Positions 11,945 to 25,060 of a DNA stretch of 64,000 nucleotides are shown here, in pieces. The notes beneath the pieces are model-generated. The model worked only from the letters and a program-made list of their open reading frames with translations. It was not told the DNA's origin and did not search any database. The stretch is taken from assembly GCA_963855995.1 (NCBI GenBank), contig OY979716.1, positions 38,796,624-38,860,623 of the forward strand, written 5' to 3'. The position numbers were made by a program, and so were the translations under genes. Source of the stretch: Muricea muricata (taxonomy: Eukaryota; Cnidaria; Anthozoa; Malacalcyonacea; Plexauridae). Positions within the stretch are counted from its first letter, which is position 1, and the number at the start of each line of letters is the position of its first letter.

Positions 11945-14900
11945 TCCATATAACATCTATGTATAAAGATCTATTTATCCAATTTAAGATTGTACTCATT
12001 AATAGCATGAACTAAAGGACTTTTTTTGAATCTTTCAGTAGTGCAAAAGAAGTTATATATTTTATTGCCATTTGCCCTGGTTTCTCTTTCTCTTATATCA
12101 TTCAATTTCTTTGGCAATATACCATGAGGTTTATGCAATGATTTAAGCATATCCTCAATTAAGGAGGCATATAAATTATTTCTTCATTCTTCTTGAATTA
12201 TATTAATGGTTTTTTTTTCTGCATTTGTGTTAATCCACTGCTCCAAACTTGTGATCCTTACTCCTGAACAGAACAAATTACCGAACAATAGAAAGCTTGT
12301 AGGTCATCTTTTGGTGCACCATAACTTCTCAAAATCTTCAATAGATCAAACATTTTGTACCTTTTTTAATAATGTACTCAGTGTTGGTACTCCATATCAG
12401 GTTGTTGTCTAACCATAAACCTAACAGTTTATACGACTTTACACAAGATAGGTGGTTACTGCCAAGATTATTGGTGGTATTTCTGTTTGATTTCTACGAA
12501 AATTAATTAGCATTTCCTTACATTTTTCCCAATTTAAATCCATTCTCTCGTCCTGTGCAGATTGCACTACACTGTTTACATTTCGTTGGGTGTTACTGAT
12601 TGAACTACCAGATGAATGTTGAGACATGATAATGACTTTGGACAATCTTGATCTTCAGATGCCTCGCATATTCGTTCCTGATCATTAGATGAATTAACCC
12701 ATGGGAGGTGGTTAATTTTAAAGATAAATGCTACTCAAGTAGCTTGTTGTGATCTACTAAGTCAAAAGCCTTTCGAAAGTCGACAAAGATGATTCTAATA
12801 ACTTTTCCCAGGGTTTGCAATGCAAGATGCCACTTATGCATTAGATAGATCAAGGCTTGAACAGTAGATGTGCCGATAGGCCACCAAACTGAAATTCACT
12901 AATTTGATCTTCAACGTCCTCATAAATCCATTCTGTGAATAGGACTCTTGAACTTTAGACAAAGTACTCGTTAGTGCAACTGGTCTCAAAAGGTCCACTG
13001 AACAGCATGGTTTGCTCTTTGGTATTCCGCACACCTTAGACACTTCCCATATATGTGGGAATAGCCAACTAGCAAAGGACTCATTAAATATGTGCGCTAG
13101 CAGACTTGCAAAATATCTTGCAAACAGCTTAATGATTCTCATGTTAGGGTCAAAAGGACCCACTGCTTTATTTACCTTAAGACCACTCAGTTTTTTTGAA
13201 CGACACTGTCAAACGTAATATGCAGTAAACAGTCTGCAACTCCAACATAAGACCATTGACTTCTTACTTCTGGAAAATCACTAGTAAGGTTGGTGAAGAA
13301 ATCATTCATGCGATTGGTGGTTTCTTTCAGGTTCAACGAAGTATCGGATGCAGGCCAATGAAAACAAAGCCTTGATGTTTCTTTCCAACTATTTTCTTAA
13401 TGTTTTTCCACCATGTCTTCGGATCTTGAAATTGAGCAGGTTTAATCTTTCCGTTGTATAGTATGTGCTTTTCCTTTTGAATTTCAGATACAATTTTGTT
13501 GTGCAATATTCTAAACTCAACCATTCTTCCACATTGATACAATTTGTCTCTTTTAGAAATCATTTGTTTAATTTTACCTGATGTAAACAGTTTATCATCT
13601 TCATGCACTCTGAAAGATTTTAATAGGAAAACAATATCGATCATCTCTGATGTAGCAGTCAAAGAAGCATGTACTTTGCTGTTTATGCAAGGAAAATTAT
13701 ATATTATTGGCCAGCTTTGCCGGCCAATGAGTTCTTCAAATAATTGAAGACTAAAGTCCTTTATCGGTCGAGTGACGACTTTCCTTCTTTTGTTGCTGTT
13801 CGCGATCTGAGGCTTTGTTTTCCATTCAATAATAGAATAGTCTGAACGACTAAGAGGGGCAAGCACATTTGGTTTCTCGTAGAATGAGTAAGCATCACTT
13901 AAAATCAAGTCAAGAATTGCGGTGCTCTCTGTAGGTTGCCTAACTATCTGCTTTCATTGACAATGGTTAGTAATTATCTTCTCGTAAAAGCCATTGCATA
14001 CCAGGTTGAAGTCCTCGGCCGCAACAATTGCTATATTTGGACTGTCACGTGTGAGCATATCATAGCAGTTGCAGAAATAATCGTAAAAATCCTTAATTGC
14101 ACCAGAATTGAGCAAGGGTGGGAGGTAAACACAAGCCAGGGCTAGTTTAGAGATTGACCTGGGAAGATGTTTTTGACATAATGTAATCCATAAACATTTG
14201 TGATCTGGAGTAGTGAGATCGTGACATGATTTAAATGGAATTGTGTCTTTAACACAGCCACGCCAGCACCTCTCTTATTAACTCTATCATCTCTTACTAC
14301 ACTGAAATCTGGGATGCCTGGAAAATGCAATGCCTCATTTCGGATATCATCAGAGAGCCAAGTTTCAGACACCATTACTATGTCTGATTTATAATTATGA
14401 ATAACATGTGCCAGATCTTCAGTTTTTTTGAGAGTGGATCTTGCATTAAGAGACAAAATGTTGGGTAACACTTGTTCAATTTTGGCTGATTTAGTTTGAA
14501 TTCTAATCAAGTTATTGCGGTTCCTGGTCCGAAGAGTAACCTCTACGATAACTATGATGCGGTCAAAAAGAGATTCGCACTTGGATTGTTTGAGCCATTA
14601 CACACATGTTGAATATTTCCCGTCGTGGGTAATGTTGGTTTTTTCGTCAAGAGAGTTTCTAGTTTGCCTTAAACTACACATAACATACTTTGGCCAAAAG
14701 CCGTCTGCTTGAACTGGTGGACACATAGAACTTTAGCAGAACAAGTTCCCTTGTATCGACTGCAAAATAAGGAGATGTAAGTAGGTGTAACCTTTTTTTT
14801 ACTCTAGATATGATCGAATCTGTCCCTTGTTTACACTTTCATGAATTCCAGATAGAAAATATATTTTTGTCCTCTTCCTTCTTCTGTTCACCCCCATAAA

Positions 14901-15780
14901 GCCATCGGAATCAACATTCCTTTGTGTGAGTTGGTTTAGCGAGCTACTCTCAAGTTTGTCACTACGCTGTTTGCTAGAATTAGATGTATAAGTTTTAGAT
15001 TCTACTACAATGTTACTATTAACAAAATTGCAGCTTATTAGGAGTATCAGTTGTATGTTCTACTTTACTGATTTTGGTGAAATGATTATGCTCATCTGAC
15101 ACAGCTTGCTCCAAATCTTGTTTAAGACGATTCTTCTCCATTTGGCATGTATTAAAGTTACAATATAACATATTTATGTCCCTTTGACTTTTAAGTAACT
15201 GACACAGCTTGCTCCAAATCTTGTTTAAGACGATTCTTCTCCATTTGGCATGTATTAAAGTTACAGCATAACATATTTATGTCCCTTTGACTTTTAAGTA
15301 ACTTTATATTGCGTTCGATTTGCTTGATTTGCTCAGCTAGCTCACTGCAATGGCATGTTGAATCTAACTCAGGTTTACAGCTAGAATCGGTTGTAATCAA
15401 CCCAATTACATAGAATTGTTTACTATTTCTTTCGATTGTAGTATGTTCAGGTTTACCTGTAGAAAGGTTTTCAGGAATAACTGTATTCGCCATACGTTCA
15501 TTGACTTCTTCATTACCTTGCTGTCCAACATTGTCATATCGGCACATAATAGTGGCTACAGTTTTTAATTTATTCGTTAGACATTGCTTCTCGTCATCTT
15601 AAACTTCCACAAGCTTTTTATTTTTGCCAGACCATTTAATTGAAAATTCTGATTCTTTGAAAAGTTTTACCTCTTCGCCTGGCAATGACCATTTCCCCCG
15701 TAGGTTAAGGTGTACATGTACAAACTCTTTCAGGCTATTCAAGCAACCATTCCAGGCAAATTCACTGCCTTAATAGATAA
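11945..15780 (-). mobile_element. Two-ORF non-LTR retrotransposon (CR1/L2-like LINE), decayed
   Basis: ORF1 (about 15770-14960) shows LRGKWSLPGEEVKLFKESEF followed by a coiled-coil (LAEQIKQIERNIKLLKSQRD), as in cnidarian CR1/L2-type ORF1 proteins. ORF2 starts near 14510 with an APE-type endonuclease (LSLNARSTLKKTEDLAHVIH; SDIVMVSETWLSDDI). A linker follows with LSRSDYSIIEWKTKPQ, then reverse-transcriptase blocks (HIWEVSKVCGIPKSKPCCSV and RPVALTSTLSK), KCKEMLINFRRNQ near 12500 and the tail CTTERFKKSPLV near 12030. The 3' end has a short direct repeat of GATCTATTTATCCA, typical of LINE tails. Multiple stops and frameshifts make it inactive, but it is close to full length. Confidence 0.85.
15098..15303. 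repeat. 103-bp perfect-phase tandem duplication inside LINE ORF1
   Basis: Two adjacent 103-bp copies (15098-15200 and 15201-15303) differ only in an ATA/GCA patch. They encode part of the ORF1 coiled-coil. Because 103 is not a multiple of three, the duplication shifts the reading frame and by itself breaks ORF1. Confidence 0.95.
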
Positions 15781-16208
15781 GATTAACTTTCTTTGATGAT
15801 GTCGATGATATCAAAGCATTTTGCCCAATTAAAGTCTCCAAATAATGGTCGATAAGAATGGAGCCATTCAACTGAGGTCCATCCATGTTGACAGTTGATG
15901 CATAATAAAAAACGCTCAAACACCACCCTTGTATAATTGTGCCAATCCTTAAATCTTCACTACCTTCAAAGACATCAGAGCTTTTACAATTAAGATTATC
16001 TACCTACCTGTTTGAATTTCTCTAGCAATTCAAAATCACTTCACAAAATAACAACAACATCCACTTTGACCACTTGCGATACATACAAATAAATTAGGTC
16101 AGTTTATGTTGCAGCCTTTCCTAATTAAACAACAAATAATTGGAAAGAATTTCATGGTTGTTGATCAGTTGTGTTAAATACCTTGGCCTTTGTTTTTGTC
16201 CATATAAT

Positions 16209-16370
16209 ATGGATAAAGGCAGTTTAGAAAACAAGGTCAAGGCCATGAAAATGCTAGAGTTAAAAAAGTTTTTGCAGGATCGGGGAATCACGGTAAATAG
16301 TTATTTAAAGCCTGGCCTTGCGGCTATTGCTTGCGCTGTCAAGGAAATGAATTTACCACAACAATGTTAG
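16209..16370 (+). CDS. SAP-like first exon or short protein
   Basis: A 53-codon frame starts at ATG 16209 and ends in TAG at 16368. It reads MDKGSLENKVKAMKMLELKK, then a turn (DRGITVNSYLKPG) and a second helix ending EMNLP. This helix-extended-helix pattern matches SAP-type DNA-binding modules, in which LxxxLxxxGLxxxGxKxxL is typical. I chose 16209 rather than the upstream in-frame ATG at 16140 because the same MDKGSLENKVKAM start recurs on the other strand at 31198. In sponges and cnidarians such exons often begin YqaJ-type or TE-related genes. No downstream exon is identified here. Confidence 0.5.
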   Translation: MDKGSLENKVKAMKMLELKKFLQDRGITVNSYLKPGLAAIACAVKEMNLPQQC

Positions 16371-17200
16371 ACCACTAAGGCAGAAGAAAAGCTTAACATG
16401 TACATGTACGGTTGGCCATTTGTTTCAAAATGGGTTCGTGATATATGGGCTCTAATCTAATGTATATTTATCGCCCCCCCTTGAGCTCGGTTTTCTGTGC
16501 TGCCGAGTAATACAAGACCGGTCAAAGACTTTATGGCATAATTATGGCTATGTGCCCAGTTGTTAGCACATAGCTGCTTTATTGTTTTAATCAATTTTTA
16601 ATAATTAACAAGCAAAATTATTAATTAATAACTATATAACATTTAGCACGGAAAAGGTGGAGTATTACTAATGCCACAAGTCTCCTTGGGATAAAGGAGA
16701 CACACCCCAACACGACAAGCCGCTTGCCGATGGTCTTGAGTAGGGCCATGCCAGATAGGTGATAATCCCCTTCAACTTTAGCAGACCAAAGGGTGATAAT
16801 CCCTGAGTTCAGTTCCTACGATTCAATCAATTATATTTACAAGAATTAACCTGAATTGATAGGCCTTAAGTTCACAATTGGGAACACTTTGACCCCCCAA
16901 ATACATTAGATGCATGTGCATTCCCCAGAGACGAACATTCGTACTCTCACAATAACTGTAATCATATGGAAGACAGACTTTGCCATGCAGATGATAGTAA
17001 GACATGTGTTTGAGTATTACCATCACTTATACTACAGCTGGATAGTCAGGGAGGCCAGGAAAAACCTGAAATACAGGATACCTCAATGGGGCCAAGACAA
17101 TTAACCAGCAGCTTCCCCACAAAGCTTCTATATTACTACTTCTCGATTGGAGCGTTGGTAACACGAGAAACAAAGCTGACCATCCCAGCATCCAAACTCA
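16371..17200. other. No gene recognised
   Basis: Non-coding sequence with no open frame of convincing composition. A poly-C run lies near 16480. Nothing further can be supported. Confidence 0.5.
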
Positions 17201-20200
17201 TTGATTATCTAATTATTTGATTGGTGAAGTAACCAAACATAGAGCAGTACAAATGTCACATTACGAAAACCTCAATCTATGTCAGTTTAATTGCAATGCT
17301 AATTTTAACTGAATTCTATGCACCTTTACTGGTTTGTATAATAACAGTGCTATAAGTTACCTATAGTCAACTAAAAGCGTTGACATCATCAGCTGAATAG
17401 TGAACCTTACCCTGTGTCAGTTCAATATCCAAACGATGATGAATATAAAGTAAGTGTCCCAAGCGTGACAAAATACCTACAGTTTCTAGTGAACTAAATC
17501 TCATAGTTGAAATGTAAACCTTACTCCTGTGTCAGTTCATGAATATAACCAGTTGCGGTGAATAAGTTAGTAATAACCAGTTTTGGCAAAATAAGTATCA
17601 TCAACTAAAATGTGAACCTCACCCCTGCATCAGTTTACCATCCATCCAGCAATACCTGCAGCTATTAACAAACTGGATAATTTAAGTTGAAATGACTGCT
17701 TGTGATGAATGAACGCATACTGGTGCAAGCTAAACTTAGAAACTTAGCTGTAACTGAGAGAAAACATTCTGTGAAACACTTTTAAATCCATGCAGATATA
17801 TGCGGAAGAAGAAATATGATATAAATATGGTAACAAGCTTACAAGCAAGCACCAGTTTACGCATCAAAATTATAACAGTTGAATCACAAGACACCTAGCC
17901 TTATCATAGTATCAACCAATGCAGCATCAAGTGTGCCATATCATTTCACTGTCGCTGTTGCTGACAACCATGTAGGAAGGATGATTGACGTTGTCTTCAG
18001 AGGCCATTCGCGCTTGAAAACCTGCCATCTGTGTCCTTGGTCCGCCACAGCGCCATGATGATGCAGAACGAGCTGTCTATGCATAGTTCTAAAAGAAAAG
18101 ACTAAAGTATGCAGACAAGCAAAATTTGAGTTACATCACAATAAGCTATGCTTGACTGTGAACATTGACATACATTAAACAAGGCAGCGGAATAATTATG
18201 GCATACGTCAAAGGTAGCCACTAACGATTTATTATGATTTACGATTTATGAAAGTTAAACAAATTTAGAAAATTCACGAAGATAATACTGTATGCAATAT
18301 AGCATAGCTAATCGAGGCATACAGTAAAGACAAACAACCAACACAAATATAAAGATGTTTACACACTAAACCTGAATTGGAATTCATATTCTGTCTGAGT
18401 AATCAACAAACATCATAACGCATTCAAATCAAACAAGAAATTCGAAGAAATTAGCATAAACTCCATGACGAAATTAGCATAAACTCCATGCCAAAGAGAA
18501 ATTGTTTCCGTTATTTACCCATTTGCCGAATTAACAACTTTTTATCAACATAATCGTCCTCAACCTCAAGTATTGTCAAAAGAGATTTTTTGATTATTTT
18601 ATTAAATTTAATTCAACCCAATTCATGCCCATCAGTAGAAATATTGAATATTTCATTTTTATAATGCTGCCAGCATATGAATATTCGGGCAATATATTGT
18701 TTCAACTGTGGGCATCTGATTATGATAAAACGCTCCATCCCACATACTGTAAGTGTGTATTTTTCTTCACATTAACTATTGTTGTTATTGTATTATTACA
18801 TGATATTGTTATTTTTATATAACAGATTTGTATACCGTATATTTATATACACATTTTTGTAAATAGCTACATATACATCTGTAATATGGTGTTGTGGAAG
18901 TTATTATCATATTAATATCGACATACATAAACTTAACAAGAACATACTGTACAAGAGTCAAACGACATACAAAACACAAAGCAGCAGAATAATTACAATA
19001 GCATACATCGGAGGCAGTCGCAAATTGAAGATTCCATTTATACACAGCTGCAAAAATATTTAATATTCAGGCAACCTGAAAACAACAAGCCGCTCCATCC
19101 CGCAATATATTGATTCCAACTGTGGGCATCTCATAACAATAAAACCCTCCATCCAACTTAAACATGCGTTTTTCATTACACAAGAACAAAGGCAGAATAT
19201 ATATACGATCACATACACATATTCACTAAAATTTGTAAAATTATAAGCGCAATCTGGACACACATATACATAAAACCGAACTGAGTTACAACAATCGTAT
19301 ATATAAATGCCACAAATTCATGAAAAAGTTCGGTGTAGAAATCTCAACGTGGGCATCTGAAAACAGTCAAGTTGCTTTAGCCCATAAAACATGAATTGAC
19401 TTCATGAACATAAAATGAGGGTAAATTGCCAACATAAGCCAATGCACCAGAATAGCAATAGCACGAGGCAAAAAAAACCCCAAAGTTATGGTAACATACA
19501 CTGTATATAAAACACAATAAGATGCAGCAGGATAATCATGGCATACAACATGGTAGCCTCAAACTGAAAATCCCGTGAAGCTAAGACGGTACAATTGGGC
19601 AATGCCATTGTAGGCCATCTGAAAACGTAGAAAACTGCTCCAGCCAAACAATATGTTAAATTATACAGAAAAGTCGTATAAAAACAGTGAAATTACACAG
19701 CTCCAACCCTTGAAGGCCATGCCAAGTTTGCTCTGCACTTTATTTCTAATCATAACAAAGGGGGATCCGCAGATACAAGCATTGCCCAAATTTCACATCT
19801 TTCAAACTAGTTCTGAATTGAAACTCTGGTTTATATTAATTTACGAGCATAGCAAATCAGAGTGGTGTTAGATATTCAGTTAGCATATCATATCTTTTAC
19901 AAATATAATCTTTTCAAAATGTAAACAAAGAGTTTGTCCACCTGCGAACTTGCTATGGCCCCACATGGTTAAATAAAATACCACAAATACTGACTACATC
20001 ATATAAATATAGTGAAAAAGCACAGACATGCATGCACACTCAGATACCTGCCTTGACATCTTACTCTAAGATAGGTTTACACATGCACACAACATATAAC
20101 GTATAGAGAAGGATAAATAACATCTGCATGTACAAGATTTGCATTTGCGAAGCATAGCCAGAATGTGTAACATTAGAATTGAGTGAACAAGTGAGACCTA

Positions 20201-20900
20201 ATATTGATGCTGGAAATCTCAGTGTGGTTGCTTTAGCCCAGAATATGTAAGTTTACACATATGACCTATAGATAAGGATAAACTGAGCTATCGCAATAGT
20301 GATATGTTACTTTTCAAGGTATAGCATCACAAAGATTGTGGTACAAGATTGTTTATATCATGAGCACTATCTCACAATCTTGTGAACTGTATGAGCTAAG
20401 CAGCTTAGCACATGCATACTGAGGCTGTATCTGAATGTAAGATATTCCCCCAAGAGTTTAGCCCTAATTTGTATAAACCAGAATACCAGTGGCTGTCTTG
20501 TAAACACTTAAAGGTCACTGTAATCATCTATAGCAATTACTGTATAGACTATATTGCAATTGAAGTCATGAATATGTAAATGAAGTCGCACATGTCAATG
20601 TCGCAAGTAAAATGGAAAGCTATAGGTGTCCAAATCCAATATATTATTATGTGTCTGAGGATGAGTTACCCCAAACAATTTGGCTCCTACTTTATAAATT
20701 GGAATACCAGAGTCTGTTTGCAAATGCCTAAAGGTCACTGTAGTCACCACTGCCACCACAAAGACCATATAACTATATAGTGGCATAGTGTGACTGAATA
20801 GGCATGAATATATATAAGTAAATTTAAGTCATACTTCAATGTTGAAAGTAACATGGAAATGACATATTGGTATCCAATATACTACATTATTCAGAAACTG
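17200..20900. repeat. Non-coding block of degenerate tandem repeats
   Basis: Diverged copies of several motifs recur in the same orientation. TGTCAGTTCA-like words occur near 17280, 17410, 17530 and 17620. GGCATCTGAAAAC-like words followed by CTCCATCCC-like words occur near 18715, 19070, 19125, 19345 and 19615. GCAGAATAATTAC-like words occur near 18185, 18985 and 19520. A pair of roughly 225-240 bp units (AAGGTCACTGTA, then TGGAAA...TCCAATATA) lies at about 20450-20690 and 20670-20900. There are no gene-like frames. Confidence 0.6.
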
Positions 20901-21599
20901 TTAACTTTCTAATATATTTACCACATCCAAAGATAAAATTTCTTTCATCCAATTTCTTGATGTGCACTGCAGCCCTCGTGGAGTAGGGAAGGAAAGGTGA
21001 CCCGCTTCACCACCAATAAATACCAGATCTTCAAATCACATGAGTATACTTAAGGTGGCTCCCTACAGATTTCTAAAAATTCAGACTTTTTAGGTTACTT
21101 TGCTTTTAACAAAATTCATATTGAATACACTTAGGACATGGCAATACAAGTATTATTGGGAAAATTAAGAAGCCTGGTGGTGTCCAATTATGCTTTAATA
21201 GCAACCCTGTTGGAGTTGCTATAGCAACCATGTCGGTTTTCGTTTTGCACTTTTTAGGCTTATTTCAATGAAAATTGACAATATCTTGGTTTTCCTTCAA
21301 AGAATTTTTAAATTTTTTTTGGGATAATCTATGGTTGAAAAAGGAATAATACATCAAAATTTAAAGGAAGGTTTATAAATAAGTTTTTGAGATATTCATG
21401 AATTTTAATTGCAGAAAAACATATTTGTAGAATTATTTGAAATTAGGAAATGTTGTTTTATTTGTGTTATATATCAATAATATAAAGTTTAAAAAAAATT
21501 CACCAAAGGAAAACTGAGAAAATCACCAACAAAAACAGACGCGGCCATCGCTTACGTGAAAAAAATCGACTTGTCATGTGCACAATTTGTGCATGCACA

Positions 21600-24124
21600 T
21601 AATTATAATGTGTGAAGAACATGAAGCGAGCGCTTAGCGTGCATGGTCAACTTACTTGGAATAACACAAGCGAACTGTTCATTGAATGATTGTTCAAAAT
21701 GTTGCAAAATTGAAGCTAAAATTTTTGGGGGTTTTTTCATTCTTGGCTTGTCATTATCGGATGTACTCGGCGGCTTCGACAGCACAGCAATCAGTGCCTT
21801 TTTACTCTGGTTTGCGTGCAGATGTTGGAGATCGTCATACAATAATCCGCTGCTCATTGGAGGTAACCTCGCTGTACAACTTATATTTCATTGTTTGAAG
21901 TAGCTAGTGCCTGGTGTCCAAGTATTGGGTGTCTTTCAAAGCATCAACAGTGCGGTTCACCATGTGTCACAATATCCTGTTCTGTAAGATTGATCGGGGA
22001 TGAAAACAAAATTTTCTGCAGCGGAATGACATCTTCTTTTGCATCGTTTGCATCAAATTTCTCGTTGAATAACAACTCGTATATTGACGATTGGTTGGAT
22101 GAACATCTCTTGCCATTTGACTGGGTTAACGCTGGATGTTTAGTCTTTGATAGATGTTCGAACAATGGGAGACTGTCGCCAAAACAAATGCCTGAAGCTT
22201 GCATTTCTGCGTGAATTTCGCTGGCGCTGTTACGAAGCAATATCAGGACGTCAAACCGTCTTGCATTGTGGCCGATTAGAACTGTACATACATCTTTGTT
22301 CGTGCTAGCCTTGGAGGATCGTATGCAGCTGTTGACATACTTCACAAATCGAGAAGTTGTTTCGTGACAGGTTAGTGTCGTTAAAGCTTCATTATTTTTG
22401 AAAAGCGTTCGTTTGCCATCAACTGATTTTATTGTCAGATTGTTGACCCGTGTAGCATATCTGTCGATGTCATTATCTGGCAAAATGTATGTGGAAAAGC
22501 AATTTTCACAGGTCTTATAGATAGCTGAAAGTTGGCACAATTGGGCAGCTTTACCTGTTGTGTTTGTCTCGACATCAAACAGAATAATATTGTGCTCTAT
22601 GTTGCTGTCAAATTCTTTACTTGGGCAATTTGGCCTTGGGGTGAAAGAGGAGATTGCTTTTTCATACACAGTTAGTGTTTCCCTTGGTATTGTTTCTCTA
22701 ATTATCGCATTTAGCTCTGCAATTAATTCACTTGTGGCAGCATTCGTTGCAGGCACAGACACTGACTGATCCAAGTTCATACCAATGTTTGATTCATACT
22801 TTTTGCCCTCTTGTTTCTCTTTCCTTGCAGTGCCTTGGAGTCTTCGATTGTGAAGTTGGTTTCAGCGCTGTTTAAATGCAATTGATTTTTTTCACACACG
22901 CCACTCGAAAGTCATTGCTTTCACTCCCACTATAGTATCTTATCTTGGGATTTTTAGAACCTACAGTACCATTGAATGATTCATTTCATTGTGATTTGGC
23001 TGCTGGGATGAGCTTTTTAATCACAATGTCACTGTAATACTGACTAAAGATGTTCTCAAGTGCTGATTTCAAGGGATCGTCGTACAAGTCTTTGCCATAT
23101 GGTAAATGTGCATGTTTGTAGTTGGCTGGATCTTGCTTATACTTGCACCATGACTCACTGCAATTGGAATGGTTGCCAAAGAAGTGTCGAACAATACATT
23201 TCAGTGAAGACTTCATTGTAGTGGGATCACTTTTGTTTTGTGCAATTGCAATTGAAAAGGACTTAACAAGGTATTCAATAACTTTTGCTGACAATATGGA
23301 GCATTCCTTGAACTGAGCCATCTTGCTAAGGTTGTACAACCTTGTGGTGAGTGAACGTTTAATGTGTATAATGTCACTAAACTTCTCGACGCCATAGGGA
23401 ACTTGTTGATTGATATACAACTCAGTGGTTGAATCATCATCACCAGTATATGTGGAGTACTTAATGCCATACTTTGGGGCCTTTCTAAACAATGCAACTG
23501 CTGATATTGGCTCCATGGCTTTAGAAGAAACGGTTTGTGGTTTTTACGGCAATCATGAACCTTTGCCTTTGTATTGGTACGTTGTGCATATTCACAGACT
23601 TGACATTTCTTTGTTTTTGTGCCATAATCAAAGATTTTACCTGAAGTGTGACTCATTGTAGCAGCATGACCAGTGTTGGAATTAAATCCTCTTCCCCTTT
23701 TCTGCCACCCCATGTCATAGGAACAAGGAACAGACACTAAATTATTTTCATCTGGTTCTGCTCCGCTGTTTATCAATTGTTGTTTCTCTTTTCCGATGAC
23801 TTCTTCACACAAGACTTTAGCAACAGATTCTACAGCTTTCCCTGTTTCTCTCTCTCTGGCTTTGAAGATGGCTCTGCTCATTGGAAGGATATTCATTACT
23901 GATAAAATACTTTTCAGGTGTGTTTCACCAACCCCTGCATGAAGACTAGCCAATGTAGCTTTAGTGTTGATGTCATATGCATTTGGTTTAGGCTTGCCAG
24001 ACTTATTGTAGGATGAAGAGGTTTCAATTTTATTTTTATGTGAACAGGACAGACATTGCACAATGAGCTGGTTTGCTAAGCCATATTGGTTTTCATCAAT
24101 GGTGTTACCCAGGGAAATTGGACC
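21600..24124 (-). pseudogene. Mutator-like (PF20700-type) transposase fused to DEDDh 3'-5' exonuclease
   Basis: The transposase part (about 24124-22850) reads GNTIDENQYGLANQLIVQCL, a Cys pair (CLSCSH), SVPCSYDMGWQKRG (first acid region), KCQVCEYAQRTNTKAKVHDC, YTGDDDSTTELY (second acid region) and NESFNGTVGSKNPKIRYY. The exonuclease part (ORF 22780-21944 plus a tail to about 21620) has Exo I LFDVETNT, Exo II LIGHNARRFDVLILLR and Exo III NDAKEDVIPLQKIL. The usual His of Exo III is Asn. The tail SGLLYDDLQHLHANQ with KPRMKKPPKILASIL fits the same animal family. Frame changes near 23530 and in 22980-22790, and several after 21944, make it a pseudogene. Fusion order and shared strand argue for one original protein. 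Confidence 0.7.
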
Positions 24125-24801
24125 TTACATTTAAGAATTTGACATTATCTAGTATTTTGTGTAAAGTGAAATAGACATTATCTAGTCATTACCATTATCT
24201 AGTATTTTGTGTAAAGTGAAATAGTCGAAATATCACCATAAAACTGTTGTCTTGTTGTTAACAGCCCTATCTTGAGTTTACAAGATGTTGTTCTCCGGTG
24301 TATGTTTTTTCTTATATTATTTTTTTTTTAGCTAACAAAAAATTTTACTAGAAACTACTGAAAAATTTAAATAGGTTTGTGAAATAGCTGTTTAACCTAG
24401 TGGGCATTTGCATTGTTTCGTTTTGCTTGTGCAAGCTGTAAGAGTTTTGAGTTGTTTTTTTGTGTGGTTGTTTGTGTAAAAAATCAAGAAACAAAATCTT
24501 GTAATATATGTATGGTTCATGCACAAATGTTTTTTTAAATTTATGTTTGATTTTTTTACATATTTATGTAATGCTGAAATTGTCAAACTGCGTAGCTACC
24601 TTTTAGACAACATTGACATTTCTGAAGTTCGCCTTTTACATGATCAAGGTCGATAATTCTCGCTCCATGAGGCATATTTTCCTCCTTTTTCTTTTTTTCC
24701 TATCAATGGCAATAATTTTTTCTGCTTAGTTTACCATGGATGTTAACGAAAAGTAGTGAAATTTTTAAAGACGAAGTTTGTTTTTGTTGTACCTACACTT
24801 A
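24125..24801. other. Likely intron or decayed sequence, no gene recognised
   Basis: Lies upstream of the transposase exon on the minus strand. A 33-base phrase beginning TATCTAGTATTTTGTG is directly repeated near 24148 and 24197. No exon is recognised. Confidence 0.4.
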
Positions 24802-24850
24802 CCAGTCAAAACGGCCCCAAGTCAAAACGGCCCCAAGTCAAAACAGCTTT
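24802..24850. repeat. GTCAAAACGGCCCC short array (left)
   Basis: Two full copies and one partial copy of AGTCAAAACGGCCCCA stand head to tail. The same motif, in inverted orientation, forms the array at 30001-30110. The two arrays bracket the FLYWCH-MULE gene and could be its termini. Confidence 0.85.
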
Positions 24851-24975
24851 TTGGTCATAGCATGCATTGAAATATTGCTGCATATGTTTATACTGTACAT
24901 TACATGTCAAATTTTAAATCTAAGGATTTGGGCGTAGTTGAGGTTGTAAACATTTGTCTATGTAGACAAACTAAC

Positions 24976-25060
24976 TTAAGTGGCAGTCTCCCTAAGAGCA
25001 GTCCGTTTGATTTTTTGACGCGAAGATAAATGGACCGCTCTTAGGGGGACTGCCACTTAA
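24976..25060. repeat. TTAA-flanked 85-bp fold-back
   Basis: TTAA then GTGGCAGTCTCCCTAAGAGC at the left pairs with GCTCTTAGGGGGACTGCCAC then TTAA at the right, with a short loop. TTAA on both sides again fits a TTAA-targeting nonautonomous element. Its arms differ from the 12-bp termini of the 9.4 kb candidate. Confidence 0.8.
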
